A stretch of DNA of 64,000 nt from the NCBI RefSeq assembly GCF_036850765.1, contig NC_089490.1, positions 126,570,522 through 126,634,521 of the forward strand, in the 5' to 3' direction. Position 1 is the stretch's first letter. Each line of letters starts with the position of its first letter. Positions 47,881 to 59,145 of this stretch are shown in pieces. The translations under genes and the position numbers were made by a program. This DNA comes from Saccopteryx bilineata. Lineage: Eukaryota; Chordata; Mammalia; Chiroptera; Emballonuridae. The notes beneath the pieces are model-generated. The model saw only the letters and a program-made list of their open reading frames with translations, ran no database searches and had not been told where the DNA came from.

Positions 47881-49264
47881 CATTCAAGGCTATCTTCGTG
47901 TGGCTATGAGGGCTGAAAAAAAGACCCCACCAGATGAGTGGTCCATTACAGAGCCCCACGCTTTTAAGGCGAGTCAGTGGTCGTGGCAGCAGCCAATGCA
48001 GATTCTTGACTTCTGAATTGTAGCTATAATGAGTTGGCCTTGAAATCAATAGTCGAACGGCAGCCTCCGAACAATACGCTTCTTACTTTCCAAAAATTTA
48101 ATTCGTACTATTAAGTCACCTCCTGCTTGAAGTCTCTAAATTTATTACCATTTCCTGAGCTGATAAATCCTGACCTCCACAAATAAATAGATTCCAACCT
48201 CACTGACTCATCTGAAGTCCCTAGAAAAATGGTTTTATAACCCACGTCATGCCATTTTATCTTTAAGATATCCTCAATCAGACGACTTATTCACCTCCTT
48301 TCTTATATCCATAGTAACTGTTCACTGAGCTGCTGAAAGGATGCCGTGAATATATACTACAATGAAGGTTCCTTCTCTACGTTCCCTTAGTGTTTGAGAA
48401 CTTAAACTGTAGACTGTGACTAATCTTACATTAAAGAGCCTGGCATTTATCAAAAAGACCTGAAAAAAGTCTCAGCTGAGTCACACTTGACAGTGAGGAA
48501 ATTATTGAGTTCTCTGAGTTTCAGTTGATTCATCCTTAGAAATCTGATCTCTATAACTATCTGTGAAGTTTATTGTAACATTTAAAAACAAATATCACGT
48601 ATCAAAATGTCTGCTGTAAGACATGGTATACAGCAGCAATTATTAATTTTTTTTTCATCTCATAGCACACAAAAAATAATTATTAAATTTCTGCAGCACA
48701 CCAAAATATATATATTTTTTGACCTGACAAAAAAGTAGGTATAATTTCAATTCATTGAAACCAGACAGCTACTGTTGTGTTGGCTGTTACCATTATTTTT
48801 ATTTGACAATCTAGGGAAAAAGAGGTCAGTGCCCTGACTAAACAGGTATTGCATGTTTTAAAAATTCTTGTGGCACACCTGAAAATCACTAGTATATAGA
48901 CAAGTACTAAATAAATGTTACATTTTCTCAAATACGATGTGGAAGAACTCTGTTTCAACAACCACAACAGAAGCATTGTGAAATAACAGAAAAAGTCCTA
49001 CAAGATGAAGTCAGAAATTCCGTGCAGATTAGTGGTAACTGGTAACGAGACAAGTGGAAGCAGTAACTCACCAGCTGAACTTCCCTTTGGAACTTGTCAG
49101 CATTCTGACGACTCTATCTCTTATTCTGCCAACACTCTTCACTACAAAATATTTTAGGCATTCCAACAAACAGAAAAGTAGGAGGGTAGGTAAATCCCGC
49201 TAAATAGTTTACATTCATACTTTTAAAAACAACTAAATAAAATCCTAGGCATTTTAAGAAACTT

Positions 49265-49559
49265 TTTTTTTTTTAAGAGACAGAGAGAGAGTCAGAGAGA
49301 GGGATAGACAGGGATAGACAGACAGGAACGGAGAGATGAGAAGCATCAATCATTAGTTTTTCTTTGCGCCTTGCAACACCTTAATTGTTCATTGATTGCT
49401 TTCTCATACGTGCCTTGACCGCGGGCCTTCAGCAGACCGAGTAACCTCTTGCTGGAGCCAGTGACCTTGGGCTCAAGCTGGCGACCTCAGGGTCTCAAAA
49501 CTGGGTCTTTTGCATCTCAGTCCGACGCTCTATCCACTGAGCCACCACCCAGTCAGGCC
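49265..49559 (-). repeat. Rhin-type SINE, reverse orientation
   Basis: Body AGTGACCTTGGGCTCAAGCT and head end CACTGAGCCACCACCCAGTC. A perfect 14-bp duplication ATTTTAAGAAACTT lies at 49251-49264 and 49560-49573. Confidence 0.88.
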
Positions 49560-49829
49560 ATTTTAAGAAACTTAACCATAGTATCAATTATGACACTGGC
49601 ACTGGTCTGTTTATCTAAGTATTGCCATTAAAATATTGCTTAAATTTTTTTAATGGTTATTTAGTATTTAGCGAAATGTGAAAACCAACTAATTCAGCTA
49701 CTGAAAACTAAATTAATACAACAGCAGACTTATCATCATCATCTTATTAGTCTTTAAATCAAACACAGATTTTTGGTATACTCATGTTGACAATAAAGCA
49801 TACTGTCCTTCCATTCCTTCCATTTATTT

Positions 49830-50209
49830 TTATTTTATTTATTTATTGTATTTTTCCGAATTGAGAGTGGGGAGGCAGACAGACAGATTCTTGCATGTGC
49901 GTGATCGAAATCCACCCAACATGCCCACCAAGGGGCGATGCTCTGCCCATCTGGAGCATTGCTCTGCTGCAACTGGAGCCATTCTAGGGCCTGAGGTAGA
50001 AGCCATGGAGCTGTCCTCAGTGCCAAGGCCAACTTTTTGCTCCAATAAAGCTTTGGCTGCGGGAGAGGAAGAGAGAGATAGAGAGAAAGAAGAGGGGGAA
50101 GGATGGAGAAACAAATGGGTGTTTCTCCTGTGTCCCCTGACCAGGAATTGAACCCATGACTTCCACATGCTGGGCCGACACTCTACCACTGAGCCAGGTG
50201 GCCAGGGCC
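49830..50209 (-). repeat. Older VES-like SINE, reverse orientation
   Basis: Body CCACCAAGGGGCGATGCTCT, head end CTCTACCACTGAGCCAGGTG. A 13-bp duplication CTGTCCTTCCATT lies at 49803-49815 and 50210-50222, with extra CTTCCATT sequence before the tail. Confidence 0.87.
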
Positions 50210-50246
50210 CTGTCCTTCCATTTAGATATTTTTACATATTTTAAAG

Positions 50247-50460
50247 CAGTGGTTTTCAACCTTTTTTCACTCGCAACTGATAAAAAGAAAATTACATATT
50301 TCAGGAACCGCTGAGGCCAAAACCAACCTAAGCATAAGCAAGTTTGACTGAGATCATTGGGTCTATAATCTTCAGACAACGTCAGCATGGTTAACTCTTT
50401 CGTAGACCAGATTGAAATTTCTGGCAGACTGGTATACGGATCAGCGCTTGAAAAACACTG
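50247..50460. mobile_element. Small hAT-type element with perfect 8-bp duplication
   Basis: 214 bp. Left end CAGTGGTTTTCAACCTTTTT; right complement CAGTGTTTTTCAAGCGC. It is flanked by TTTTAAAG at 50239-50246 and 50461-50468. No coding capacity; it fits a non-autonomous hAT-Charlie/MER-type MITE. Confidence 0.87.
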
Positions 50461-50818
50461 TTTTAAAGGCTATGCAATAATGAAAGGAATGATTTAAAAT
50501 TCACCTTATTATTTTAGGTCTAGACTTAAGATCCATTCCTTTATTTTCCATTTCACTCCCTTCTATTGTCCTAATTCCTGGATTATATGATTTACATTGT
50601 TAAAGAGAAAGAGTACAAAAGTAGGCAGATGAGGTAAGAAGTGCCAGCAGTTGACAAGAATTCCCCAAAGTGTAGGTTCATGAGTTAATTGGCTTGGCAA
50701 ATGAAAATTTTACTCAGGAAAAAATAAAAAAGTCTTCTTTATAAACAATTTTGACTGTAGGGCATATTATTTAAAAGATATTGTTTAAATTAATTCAAAA
50801 TACATATTGAAAACGAAC

Positions 50819-50992
50819 CTCAATTGGCTCTTCACCACCTTTTACTTGATTTTCACCCATTTCTCCATTCTCATAGCTGCTGCTCTTCTCAACCCATAAC
50901 TCAGACTTTTCTACAGTGAGTCGAAGCTGGTCCAGATCCGCCTTTATTTGCTTGTAGTTATCGACATCTTGGTTGGAAACCAGCAATTGCAC
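50819..50992 (-). CDS. ITPR2: ITPR2 local exon 5 (174 bp)
   Basis: Encodes [20 protein letters not shown], then [18 protein letters not shown] and a charged linker ending KGGEEPIE. The acceptor is ctgtttccag|G. The donor TGAG|gttcgt is weaker than the usual GTAAGT or GTATGT form. The exon is 58 whole codons (phase 0 to 0). It is followed downstream by the largest intron contained in the window (about 19.6 kb). The variable tail ([16 protein letters not shown]) is where IP3R paralogues differ most in this region. Confidence 0.95.
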
Positions 50993-51488
50993 CTGGAAAC
51001 AGAATTTCAACCCTTAATTTACTTAGGAATTTTCTTTATTTCTATTTCATTTATCTGAAATTTAAAGTATTTTAACATATTTGTCTATCAAAGGTTAATA
51101 TTTCTAGAATATTTATGAATATTTTAGATGTATATTGACCAGGAAAACTTACCTGGAAGTACCTGTAAACTCTACCTAATATAGTCACATGTTATAAAGA
51201 ATCACATATATAAAAGGAATGAGCCCTAACAAAGTGCTAAAGAGGAACTTAAACTAGAAAATACCCTGACTCCAATCTCCCTGCTCAAGTTCACTTTTCT
51301 GAGATTCTATCTGTTTTAGAAGTAGATAAGTGAAAGGAAATACAGATACAGTCTAAAGCTCATGATATCCATTTCTATTTTATCATAATTTCTATGTATT
51401 ATATGACATATAAATATATTCATAACTATGTCAATTTAAATATTTAATCTTTTACTTCATTTTTAAATATATTCTTGCAAAGCTTCTT

Positions 51489-51899
51489 TTTTTTTTCTTT
51501 TTTTCTTTTTTTTTGTACATTTCTGAAGCTAGAAACGGGGAGAGACAGTCAGACAGACCCCCGCACGTGCCCGACCGGGATCCACCCGGCACGCCCACCA
51601 GGGGGCGACGCTCTGCCCACCAGGGGGCGATGCCCCGCCCCTCTGGGGCATCGCTCTGCTGCGACCAGAGCCACTCCAGCACCTGGGGCAGAGGCCAAGG
51701 AGCCATCCCCAGTGCCCGGGCCATCTTTGCTCCAATGGAGCCTCAGCTGCAGGAGGGGAAGAGAGAGACAGAGAGGAAGGAGAGGGGGAGGGGTGGAGAA
51801 GCAGATGGGCGCTTTTCCTGTGTGTCCTGGCCAGGAATCGAACCTGGGACCCCTGCACACCAGGCCGACACTCTACCACTGAGTCAACCAGCCAGGGCC
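51489..51899 (-). repeat. VES-like SINE, first of a tandem pair
   Basis: T-rich start, body CCACCAGGGGGCGACGCTCT, head end CTCTACCACTGAGTCAACCA. AAAGCTTCTT precedes it (51479-51488) and follows it (51902-51911). Confidence 0.88.
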
Positions 51900-51911
51900 G
51901 TAAAGCTTCTT

Positions 51912-52288
51912 CTTCTTCTTTTTTTTTTTTTCATTTTTCTGTAGCTGGAAATGTGGAGGCAGTCAGACAAACTCCCGCATGCGCCCGACCGGGATCCACC
52001 CGGCATGCCCACCAGGGGGCGATGCTTTGCCCCTCTGGGGCGTTGCTCTGTTGCGTCCAGAGCCATTCTAGCGCCTGAGGCAGAGACCACAGAGCCATCC
52101 CCAGCGCCCGGGCCATCCTTGCTCCAATGGAGCCTCGGCTGCGAGAGGGGAAGAGAGAGACAGAGAGGAAGGAGGGGGGGGGTGGAGAAGCAAATGGGTG
52201 CCTCTCCTGTGTGCCCTGGCCGGGAATCGAACCCGGTACTCCTGCACGCCGGGCTGACGCTCTACCGCTGAGCCAACCGGCCAGGGCC
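51912..52288 (-). repeat. VES-like SINE, second of a tandem pair
   Basis: T-rich start, body CCACCAGGGGGCGATGCTTT, head end GCTGAGCCAACCGGCCAGGG. It follows the second AAAGCTTCTT (51902-51911) and is closed by a third (52292-52301). Confidence 0.88.
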
Positions 52289-52800
52289 CACAAAGCTTCT
52301 TAATGAAGACCAATGCTCTATTAAATAAAATAAATATTAGTGAAACACATGTAAACACTTAGGTATTATTCATTAAGTCAAAAGATGGGTGTCATTCAAA
52401 AATGACAAAGGAAAAGATTAGATCCATAACAATTCCTTTCTTTTGGATGCAAACATTTTTCAATCACAATAACATTTGATTTCAGTGCTCCGCTTGTCCT
52501 ACCCCCATTTCTCAGTAAATGTGAGGTACAAACAGCAGCTGTGGGAACAAACTCCCTGATGTGGTTGTATCCTCTAGTGCGCTCCTAAATCTGAGCACCT
52601 GTCATCTACATAAACGATATTAACTGAAAATCACTTGTGGGGAACTCCTTTTAAAATAGATCATGTCTTGGTTTATGACAAGGCCTTGCCTATCTTTAAA
52701 CACAGAAAGTGTCCCCAGCAAAAGCTGCACAGTCTCATTAACTGCAACCGTGAAGTCAGGTTGGATGCTATAAACAATGCCTGAGGATACTCCATCTTAC

Positions 52801-52966
52801 CTGTTTAAATGCCTGTAACACTTCCGCTCTCTGGCTGAAGTGCTTGAACAGAAGCTGCAGAGCTCCTGACAGCAGAGGAGGGTAGTCATGCATGATTAGG
52901 TGAATGAGGACCCGCAAAAATGTCCTGCCTCCTTCATCGTCAAGCTGAACTGGATTTTTTTCCTTT
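52801..52966 (-). CDS. ITPR2: ITPR2 local exon 4 (166 bp)
   Basis: Encodes [20 protein letters not shown] followed by [20 protein letters not shown] and [15 protein letters not shown]. The acceptor is ttgtatag|A and the donor ACAG|gtaaga. This is one of the most conserved blocks of IP3 receptors, part of the RIH-type armadillo-like helical region. It restores phase 0 at its 3' end. The reading frame runs on past the donor for a few codons before a stop, as expected for an intron. Confidence 0.96.
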
Positions 52967-53648
52967 CTATACAACAAAACAAAATGAAAAATTGAAAATA
53001 ACATATTTATATAAAACTTACTCATAAGTTGTTAAGACTATGTATACATTCTGAGTCATATCACTTTTCCCCTAGATTGGAGAGTAGAAAGGAAGACATT
53101 TAGACTCTTGTCCGTCTCGCATGTAACTGATAAAGAAGCAAAGCACAAACGAAAGCTTGTGTTTGTCCATGAAAGCAGGGAAGACCAACTACCCTAGTCC
53201 GTCCAAGGCCAAGGGGGTTTCTAGAATGGGGGGCTTTCAGCACTTACACTGTTTCCTAGGCACACCGGGGTGAACTGGTCAACTAGGCACAGAAAAAAAG
53301 ACAGGAAATGGGGTCAACCCAAAAGTTTGTTGAGAAGGCATAAGGTTCGATGTACACCAAGGGTTGATTTCCCTGGAGCCTAGTGCCCTCTCAACGACTG
53401 GCGGTGAGGGAGGGGCTGGGGACAGGCAGTACACGCGCCCACGCATGCACCATCACCACAGCAGCTAAAACCTGTGTGTTTCATATGTTTGGCCTCTAGC
53501 AACATTCCATGGGATAAAAAGCCCACTTATTTTAAGGTGAAAATCAGACACCGGTTCATTCTCCTTTCTTTGGTATAATGAAACATTTGAATCGGAAAAC
53601 ATATGATAACAACAAAAACCAGCAAAACAATAAAAAAAAACAAAGCTA

Positions 53649-54044
53649 GGCCCTGGCCGGTTGGCTCAGTGGTGGAGCGTCGGCCTGGCGTGCAGAAGTC
53701 CCGGGTTCGATTCCCGGCCAGGGCACACAAGAGAAGCGCCCATCTGCTTCTCCACCCCTCCCCCTCTCCTTCCTCTCTGTCTCTCTCTTCCCCTCCCGCA
53801 GCTAAGGCTCCATTGGAGCAAAGATGGCCCGGGTGCTGGGGATGGCTCTGTCGCCTCTGCTTCAGGCGCTAAAGTGGCTCTGGTCGCAACATAGCGACGC
53901 CCAGGATGGGCAGAGCATCGCCCCCTGGTGGGCAGAGCGTCGCCCCTGGTGGGCATGCCGGGTGGATCCCGGTCGGGCGCATGCAGGAGTCTGTCTGACT
54001 GTCTCTCCCCATTTCCAGCTTCAGAAAAATACAAAAAAAAAAAA
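53649..54044 (+). repeat. Young VES-like SINE
   Basis: The head is GGCCCTGGCCGGTTGGCTCA, with GGGTTCGATTCCCGGCCAGG, a body with GATCCCGGTCGGGCGCATGC, and an A-tail. It lies in the intron between local exons 3 and 4, antisense to ITPR2. Confidence 0.9.
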
Positions 54045-54651
54045 GTTAAACCAAATGTTCACCAGGGATAAAAATCCTTTTTGGTTCCCTTGATCCTTCA
54101 TTCCTGTTTGTCTTTCTAACCAAAGGAAATATAACAAAAGGCTTAGATATAAACTTGCTTAGGTTCTCATGGTAAATCTGTAACAAAATGAATGCTCAAT
54201 AATTTGTAGCTTAGACAGTTTACTTTTTTTAGTTTTCTTTTTGACTGCTATTGGTTTCATTTCTGAAAAGGAAGGAAACAAGTTAAAGATAATAAATGGC
54301 CGGGTTCCTGATCGCAAAGGAGGGCAGTCAGGCCACAGGTATTTCATTCTCTTTAATCACAGGCATCTCCACTTGGCAGAGAGTATCTTTATTTCGCATA
54401 TATGAAATTAATGATGACATTGAAAGCAGTGACTGTCTTGCCTCAAATTTGTCAGATTTAGGGAAGCAATGTTTTCCAAGATGTAACAATATTTTTATCA
54501 GGAGAATTGAAGGTTATTGGTATGCTGTCATTATTTGAGGAAAGAAAAGAATTCAGGTAAAAGTTCAGTAAACTGATCTCAGTTCTCTTGTCCTAAAAAA
54601 AGTTATCAATAACATTCTAAGTAAAATTTTACTCACAAGATAAAGATAATT

Positions 54652-55006
54652 GGCCCTGGCCAGTGGCTCAGTAGATAGAGCATTGGCCCAGTGTATGGAC
54701 ATCCCAGGTTTGATTCCAGGTCAGGGCACACAGGAAAAGCAACCATCTGCTTCTCTCCCCTATCCCCTCCTCCTCTCTCCCTCTTCCCCTCACACAGTCA
54801 GTAGCTTGACTGGTTCGAGTGTGGCCCCAGGACCTGAGGATAGCTCCTATTGAGCACATTAGCTTCAGACGCTAAAAATAGCTAGGTACTCAGTACTTGA
54901 GCATTGGTCCTAGAGGGAACTGCTGGGTGGAGCATGCAGGAGTCTGCCTCACTATCTCACCTCCTCTCACCTATAAATAAGTAAGTAAGTAAGTAAATAA
55001 ATAAAT
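54652..55006 (+). repeat. Older VES-like SINE
   Basis: The head is GGCCCTGGCCAGTGGCTCAG, followed by GGTTTGATTCCAGGTCAGGG, with tail AGTAAGTAAGTAAGTAAATA. It ends about 20 bases before the 3' end of the 58-bp ITPR2 exon at 55027, so it abuts that exon's donor region. Confidence 0.82.
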
Positions 55007-55026
55007 ATATGTAAATGTTACTATAC

Positions 55027-55084
55027 CTTCCAGCAAACATAGTTTCTGCTTGAGCTGCAATTTCATCTATATCAGGAACAATAG
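55027..55084 (-). CDS. ITPR2: ITPR2 local exon 3 (58 bp micro-exon)
   Basis: A very short exon encoding AIVPDIDEIAAQAETMFAG. The acceptor is atctttgcag|C and the donor GGAAG|gtatag. It takes up the split alanine codon from the exon at 57061-57190 and leaves two bases (AG) of an arginine codon completed at 52966. It was found by continuing the ITPR2 reading frame and is too short to stand out as an open reading frame. Because 58 is not a multiple of three, skipping it would shift the frame. Confidence 0.95.
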
Positions 55085-56689
55085 CTGCAAAGATAAATGG
55101 TAAAATCTATTCCTTATTATAATTAAGTCACAATATGTATGTTAATATATCAAAAAATATTTTGTCTTAATTTCTTTATGCCACCAAAAGTCAATTAAGA
55201 GTTTTAAAAGTCATAATATAGTTCTACCTTAGGTATCACTATTTTTTATTAAATTTTATACTTTTAAATATATATTTCTATAGTCAAAGATATATTTAAA
55301 AGATCAGAAAGAACCATTTATAAATTGCCCCATCTAAATAAGTATGTATATGTGCATCAACCACACAAATACATATACACACACTTATGCATATACATAT
55401 AATTTTAATGAATGATGACAAGAAAGGATAATTGTTTAAACAATCAAAATATAGCAATAATGAATATTGCAATTATATTGTAACTCAAAACAACATGGTC
55501 TTTTCATCTAAGCTCATTTCTCAAATTCCATCCCTTCTTCTCATGGGTCTCCTCATGCCTACTTTTTTTTTTTATACAAACCAATCATGATTCATCACCC
55601 ATCCTCACCACTAACATTTTGAAGATATCTTAATTAAGATAACATGTTTAAATGATAACTACATAATTTACATCTCGTCTCCAAGGCATAAAAAGAAAAC
55701 AGAGCCAGACATCAAAAGAGAAAAAGATTTCTCCCTAGAAAAGTTCTTACAAATACAACCAATATAAAAGATCGAGTAAATCAGAAAACTGGTTTTCTGA
55801 GGTTGCCCCCCAACTTTCCCTCTCACACTTTACTGACTGAGCTCTTGTTTCCAGAAGTCTGGATTCTGAGAGCCAACAATTTTCATGCTACTGTCAATGC
55901 AATCGCCAGCGAGACTTTCTGGTTCTGACACACTGTTCCTGGAAACAGTCCTTTGGGGTTCTGCACTTCTGGGAAGCATAAAAACAACGCCGCTGTAAAT
56001 GTGCCAGAAATGACTTCTCACTGAAGGCACACCTTCCCTGTCTGCAGAGGCACACTGCCTTTCAGGTGGTACTGAGTCTGCCCGGGGATCACTGGTCTAG
56101 CATTCATTCTAAGGGAACACTTGAAATCACTGAATCACTCCTGTCCAGCTGATTGACGCACAAGGAAGAAAAGCGTTCCTGATGTTGTCACAGCAGCTGT
56201 GGTTAGATGAAAGTTTCTTATCTGAGTACAAATCCTATCTGCAGAAAAAGAATCCTGCTAACTGCTTAAGTGTTTAATACCACACATTTTGCAGCCTGTC
56301 ATAACCAGCCTATCTATCCAGAAAAATGGCAACCTATTATTTCATAGGTTTCATAAGGTGTTCTCTATAGTCACAAAATTGTTACAATTATTGTTATGCT
56401 CCTTTGTCATTATAGTGCTACACTCAGAGATAGGGTGTTTTAATTCTTATACTTTTTAACTGTGAAAAATTGAAATATAGTAATAGTCTAAAACCATGCT
56501 AAGTAAAAAAAAAACAACACCTACATTTGTATATTCACACCACTGGGAAATGCTATGTCTTTATTCAAAAGTTGGGCAATGGTTTTCTTCACAACACCTT
56601 TCCTCTCCATGGCTGCATTTCATATTGTTCTTTGATCTAGGCAAAACAATTTTTCTCTTGGATTTTCACCAAAATAGCATAATGCTTAA

Positions 56690-56840
56690 AAGATTCAGAC
56701 TCTGGAGTTGAAGAGACTTCAGAGGGAATCCCTGGCTCCACTACTTTCATGACCTATAGCAAGTAACTTAATCCCTTCGGCCTTGGTTATCTTATCTGTA
56801 AAATGGCACAATGAACAGTGCCCTCCACCTCACAGAGTTC
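56690..56840 (+). repeat. MIR-like ancient SINE
   Basis: GACTCTGGAGTTGAAGAGAC, CAAGTAACTTAATCCCTTCG and TTATCTGTAAAATGGCACAA match the MIR core pattern. Diverged. Confidence 0.72.
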
Positions 56841-57060
56841 AAGAGAAACTGCCTTCAAGCACCAAGTAACAGCATACAGCCTCCTTGCTATTCGCTGCGC
56901 GTTATTTTAACGCCCTGTCTCTGCCCCTTCATGTCATCGCTGGAGATTATTTCCAGAGTTTGTCTCACAGAAGTACCACCATGGTTTAAAATATGAAAAG
57001 TGCTTTCAATTTTCCGGGGAAACAAAATACAGAGAGCAAATATGGTCACAAAGGAGATAC

Positions 57061-57190
57061 CTGATGGCATTAATGTGTCTGGAGAGCCACTGGCAGATGT
57101 TTCAGCATTCTCATTGTTCTCTCCGAATTCCTTCTTATATATCGACAGCATGTAGGAGATCCTATAGTCTAGTCTGACACTCAGGATAAA
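57061..57190 (-). CDS. ITPR2: ITPR2 local exon 2 (130 bp)
   Basis: Encodes FILSVRLDYRISYMLSIYKK, then an acidic serine-rich stretch (FGENNENAETSASGSPDTLMPS). The acceptor is tttcttacag|T and the donor TCAG|gtatct. It begins in phase 0 directly after the ILQ that ends the preceding exon and leaves one base (G) of an alanine codon finished in the next exon. The first half belongs to a conserved alpha-helical repeat; the second half is the flexible low-complexity linker typical of this part of the receptor. Confidence 0.95.
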
Positions 57191-59037
57191 CTGTAAGAAA
57201 CATTAAAAACAACATCATTTTCTTTTATTAGCACAGTGTTTAAAACTACAACTCATTACACGACGCCAGGAACTTAACTAGCAACGTGAACTAGTTAGAA
57301 AGTTACTGGTAAGTGCCAACCGTGTCAGCTGCATTCAGCTTATCGGTAATAAGACCAAGAAAAGCGATGCATTTCCAGTCATCAATGTCAGTAAAATCCC
57401 AAAGCATTTTTTTGAAAAAAGAAAGCCTGAATTCCCATGATTAATTACTCTCTGGATAATCCAGGTAGAGGGGTCTTGCGGGTCTGGTGGAAGAAGTATT
57501 GACATAATTTCACTAAGTAGTTTGCAGGTTGTCCGTTGGTTCTGGGAGGAGAATGCTGGAGCTGTGACCCTCACTCACACACAGAAAGTCCAAGATCTCA
57601 GCTACAGCAGTGTGGAGACAGGCTATATCACTACCAGCCCTGGATTTATGCTACGAAGGGCAGCTGAAGTCACAGCATCCTAATATACCACGGATGTGCC
57701 TCACTAGTGCTTGTGTTTTCTTGGGCTTGGGTGCTCACCTTTTTTCTTCTTAACTGATGCACTGACAGGAGCAAAGTGCCAGGAAGAATCCTGTCTGATC
57801 TCCACACTGTGAAGAATGCAAACTACTTGAAGCCCACTGCCCTCAAGAATCCAATGATCGAGGTGGGAAAACAAAATACACATTAACATAATTAGGAAAC
57901 TATTGGGGGTTAAATCACGTGGTATAGATTACAGTGGAGATCAGAGAAGGAAGTATATTCTACAGATGTCTGAGTTGAGCAATGAAACAATAAGAAGTGG
58001 TCTCACACAGTGTTACCTTCCACCCCAGTGTGCCTGACGTAGGCCCTGGAATAACCCTTTGTGCCAGCAAAATTGAGCATCGTGCCTCCAAACTGTCCAT
58101 GAGTCTCATTTGGACTGCAAACAATGGTCACGCAATTTTAGAAAAGTTGGTACTTAGTGGTACCATCTAAACTTACTTCACACTAGGCCAGCCATGGACC
58201 ACACTCCTCCCTCACTTCCTCCTCCTGCCCCTTTTCTCTCATCCCCCCTCTCACAAGTCTCTGCTCACCAGCACAGGCTGCAATGCCTGCTGCTTTTCTC
58301 TGGCCTTCTCACATTTACTCACAGTGTCCACTTCACACCCTGAATGGACTTCTCTTTCACCAATAACCAGCTTCTGAGACATCTTCTAACATCTGGTTTA
58401 AATGTTTTGTTTTGTTTTTTTAATGAAGCTTTCTCTGGTTCCCCAGCCCAAATTAATTTTTCTCCTTATTGCTCACCCAACAATTATTTAGACTTATAGG
58501 TCTAAAGTTGAATCTCAATCTCTCTCTCTCTCTTTCCTGAGACCTTTATGCTCCTAATGGGCAATAAATATGCTCTATATCAGCTATGTTTGGTTAAGTT
58601 CAACAAACATTTGTTAAGCTAGGTACTGAGGAAAGTGCCGACGGTACACACAGGGTTCCAAGGATAGAAGACATTCCTTTGAAGAGCATATAATCTAGCG
58701 GGGAAACAAACACCAAAGAGACTCTTTTATTAGCACGTAGTGAGCATATACTGTCTGAACTGATTCTATAGGGGATTTTCAAAGCAGGAGACAGATGATG
58801 GGAAAGGAGGCCTGAGAAAGGGTCAGTGGATTTGGCAGCATTGATAGACTGGTGGCAGCAGAAGCCAGATTAAGCAAATGCTTAAAAAAATAAGTGTTTT
58901 TACTTTAAACCTACGTAAAGAACAAATTAATAAAATATAAATTAATGAAACACATTAACTCTTAGTTGAAGTTCCTAAACTTCCTAGAACTGCATTTTAT
59001 AATTATTACCAAATTAAAATGTTCTTTCTCTAATATA

Positions 59038-59145
59038 CAGGATAAGGCAAAAGCAGGTTTACAGTTGTTCGTAAAGAAAATAATAACACAAGAGTAAATT
59101 CTGTGTTTCCCATACAACTGTAAACCTACTTTTGCCCCCACCCTG
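59038..59145. mobile_element. Mariner-type MITE
   Basis: 108-bp palindrome-like element: left CAGGATAAGGCAAAAGCAGG then TTTACAGTTGTTCG; right complement CAGGGTGGGGGCAAAAGTAG then GTTTACAGTTGTATG. TA lies on each side (59036-59037 and 59146-59147). No coding capacity. Confidence 0.78.

Larger units (their letters stand above)
31172..50818 (-). other. ITPR2: ITPR2 large intron (19.6 kb) between local exons 5 and 6
   Basis: A single intron bounded by the weak donor gttcgt (at 50818) and the acceptor tttattttag (at 31172). It carries SINEs at 32.9, 38.7, 38.9, 43.6, 46.5, 49.3 and 49.9 kb, a solo LTR at 35.4 kb, MIR-like sequence at 47.7 kb, a small hAT element at 50.3 kb and a block of old L1 sequence from about 39.7 to 46.3 kb. 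31180-32880, 33240-35370, 36180-38650, 40020-42700 and 47060-49240 otherwise show unassigned AT-rich intron. Confidence 0.8.

Noticed and set aside
55830..56030. Possible extra exon (66-codon minus-strand frame)
   Set aside because: It lies between two ITPR2 exons whose reading frames already join perfectly. It has no similarity to the receptor that I can see, and no matching splice sites were noted.
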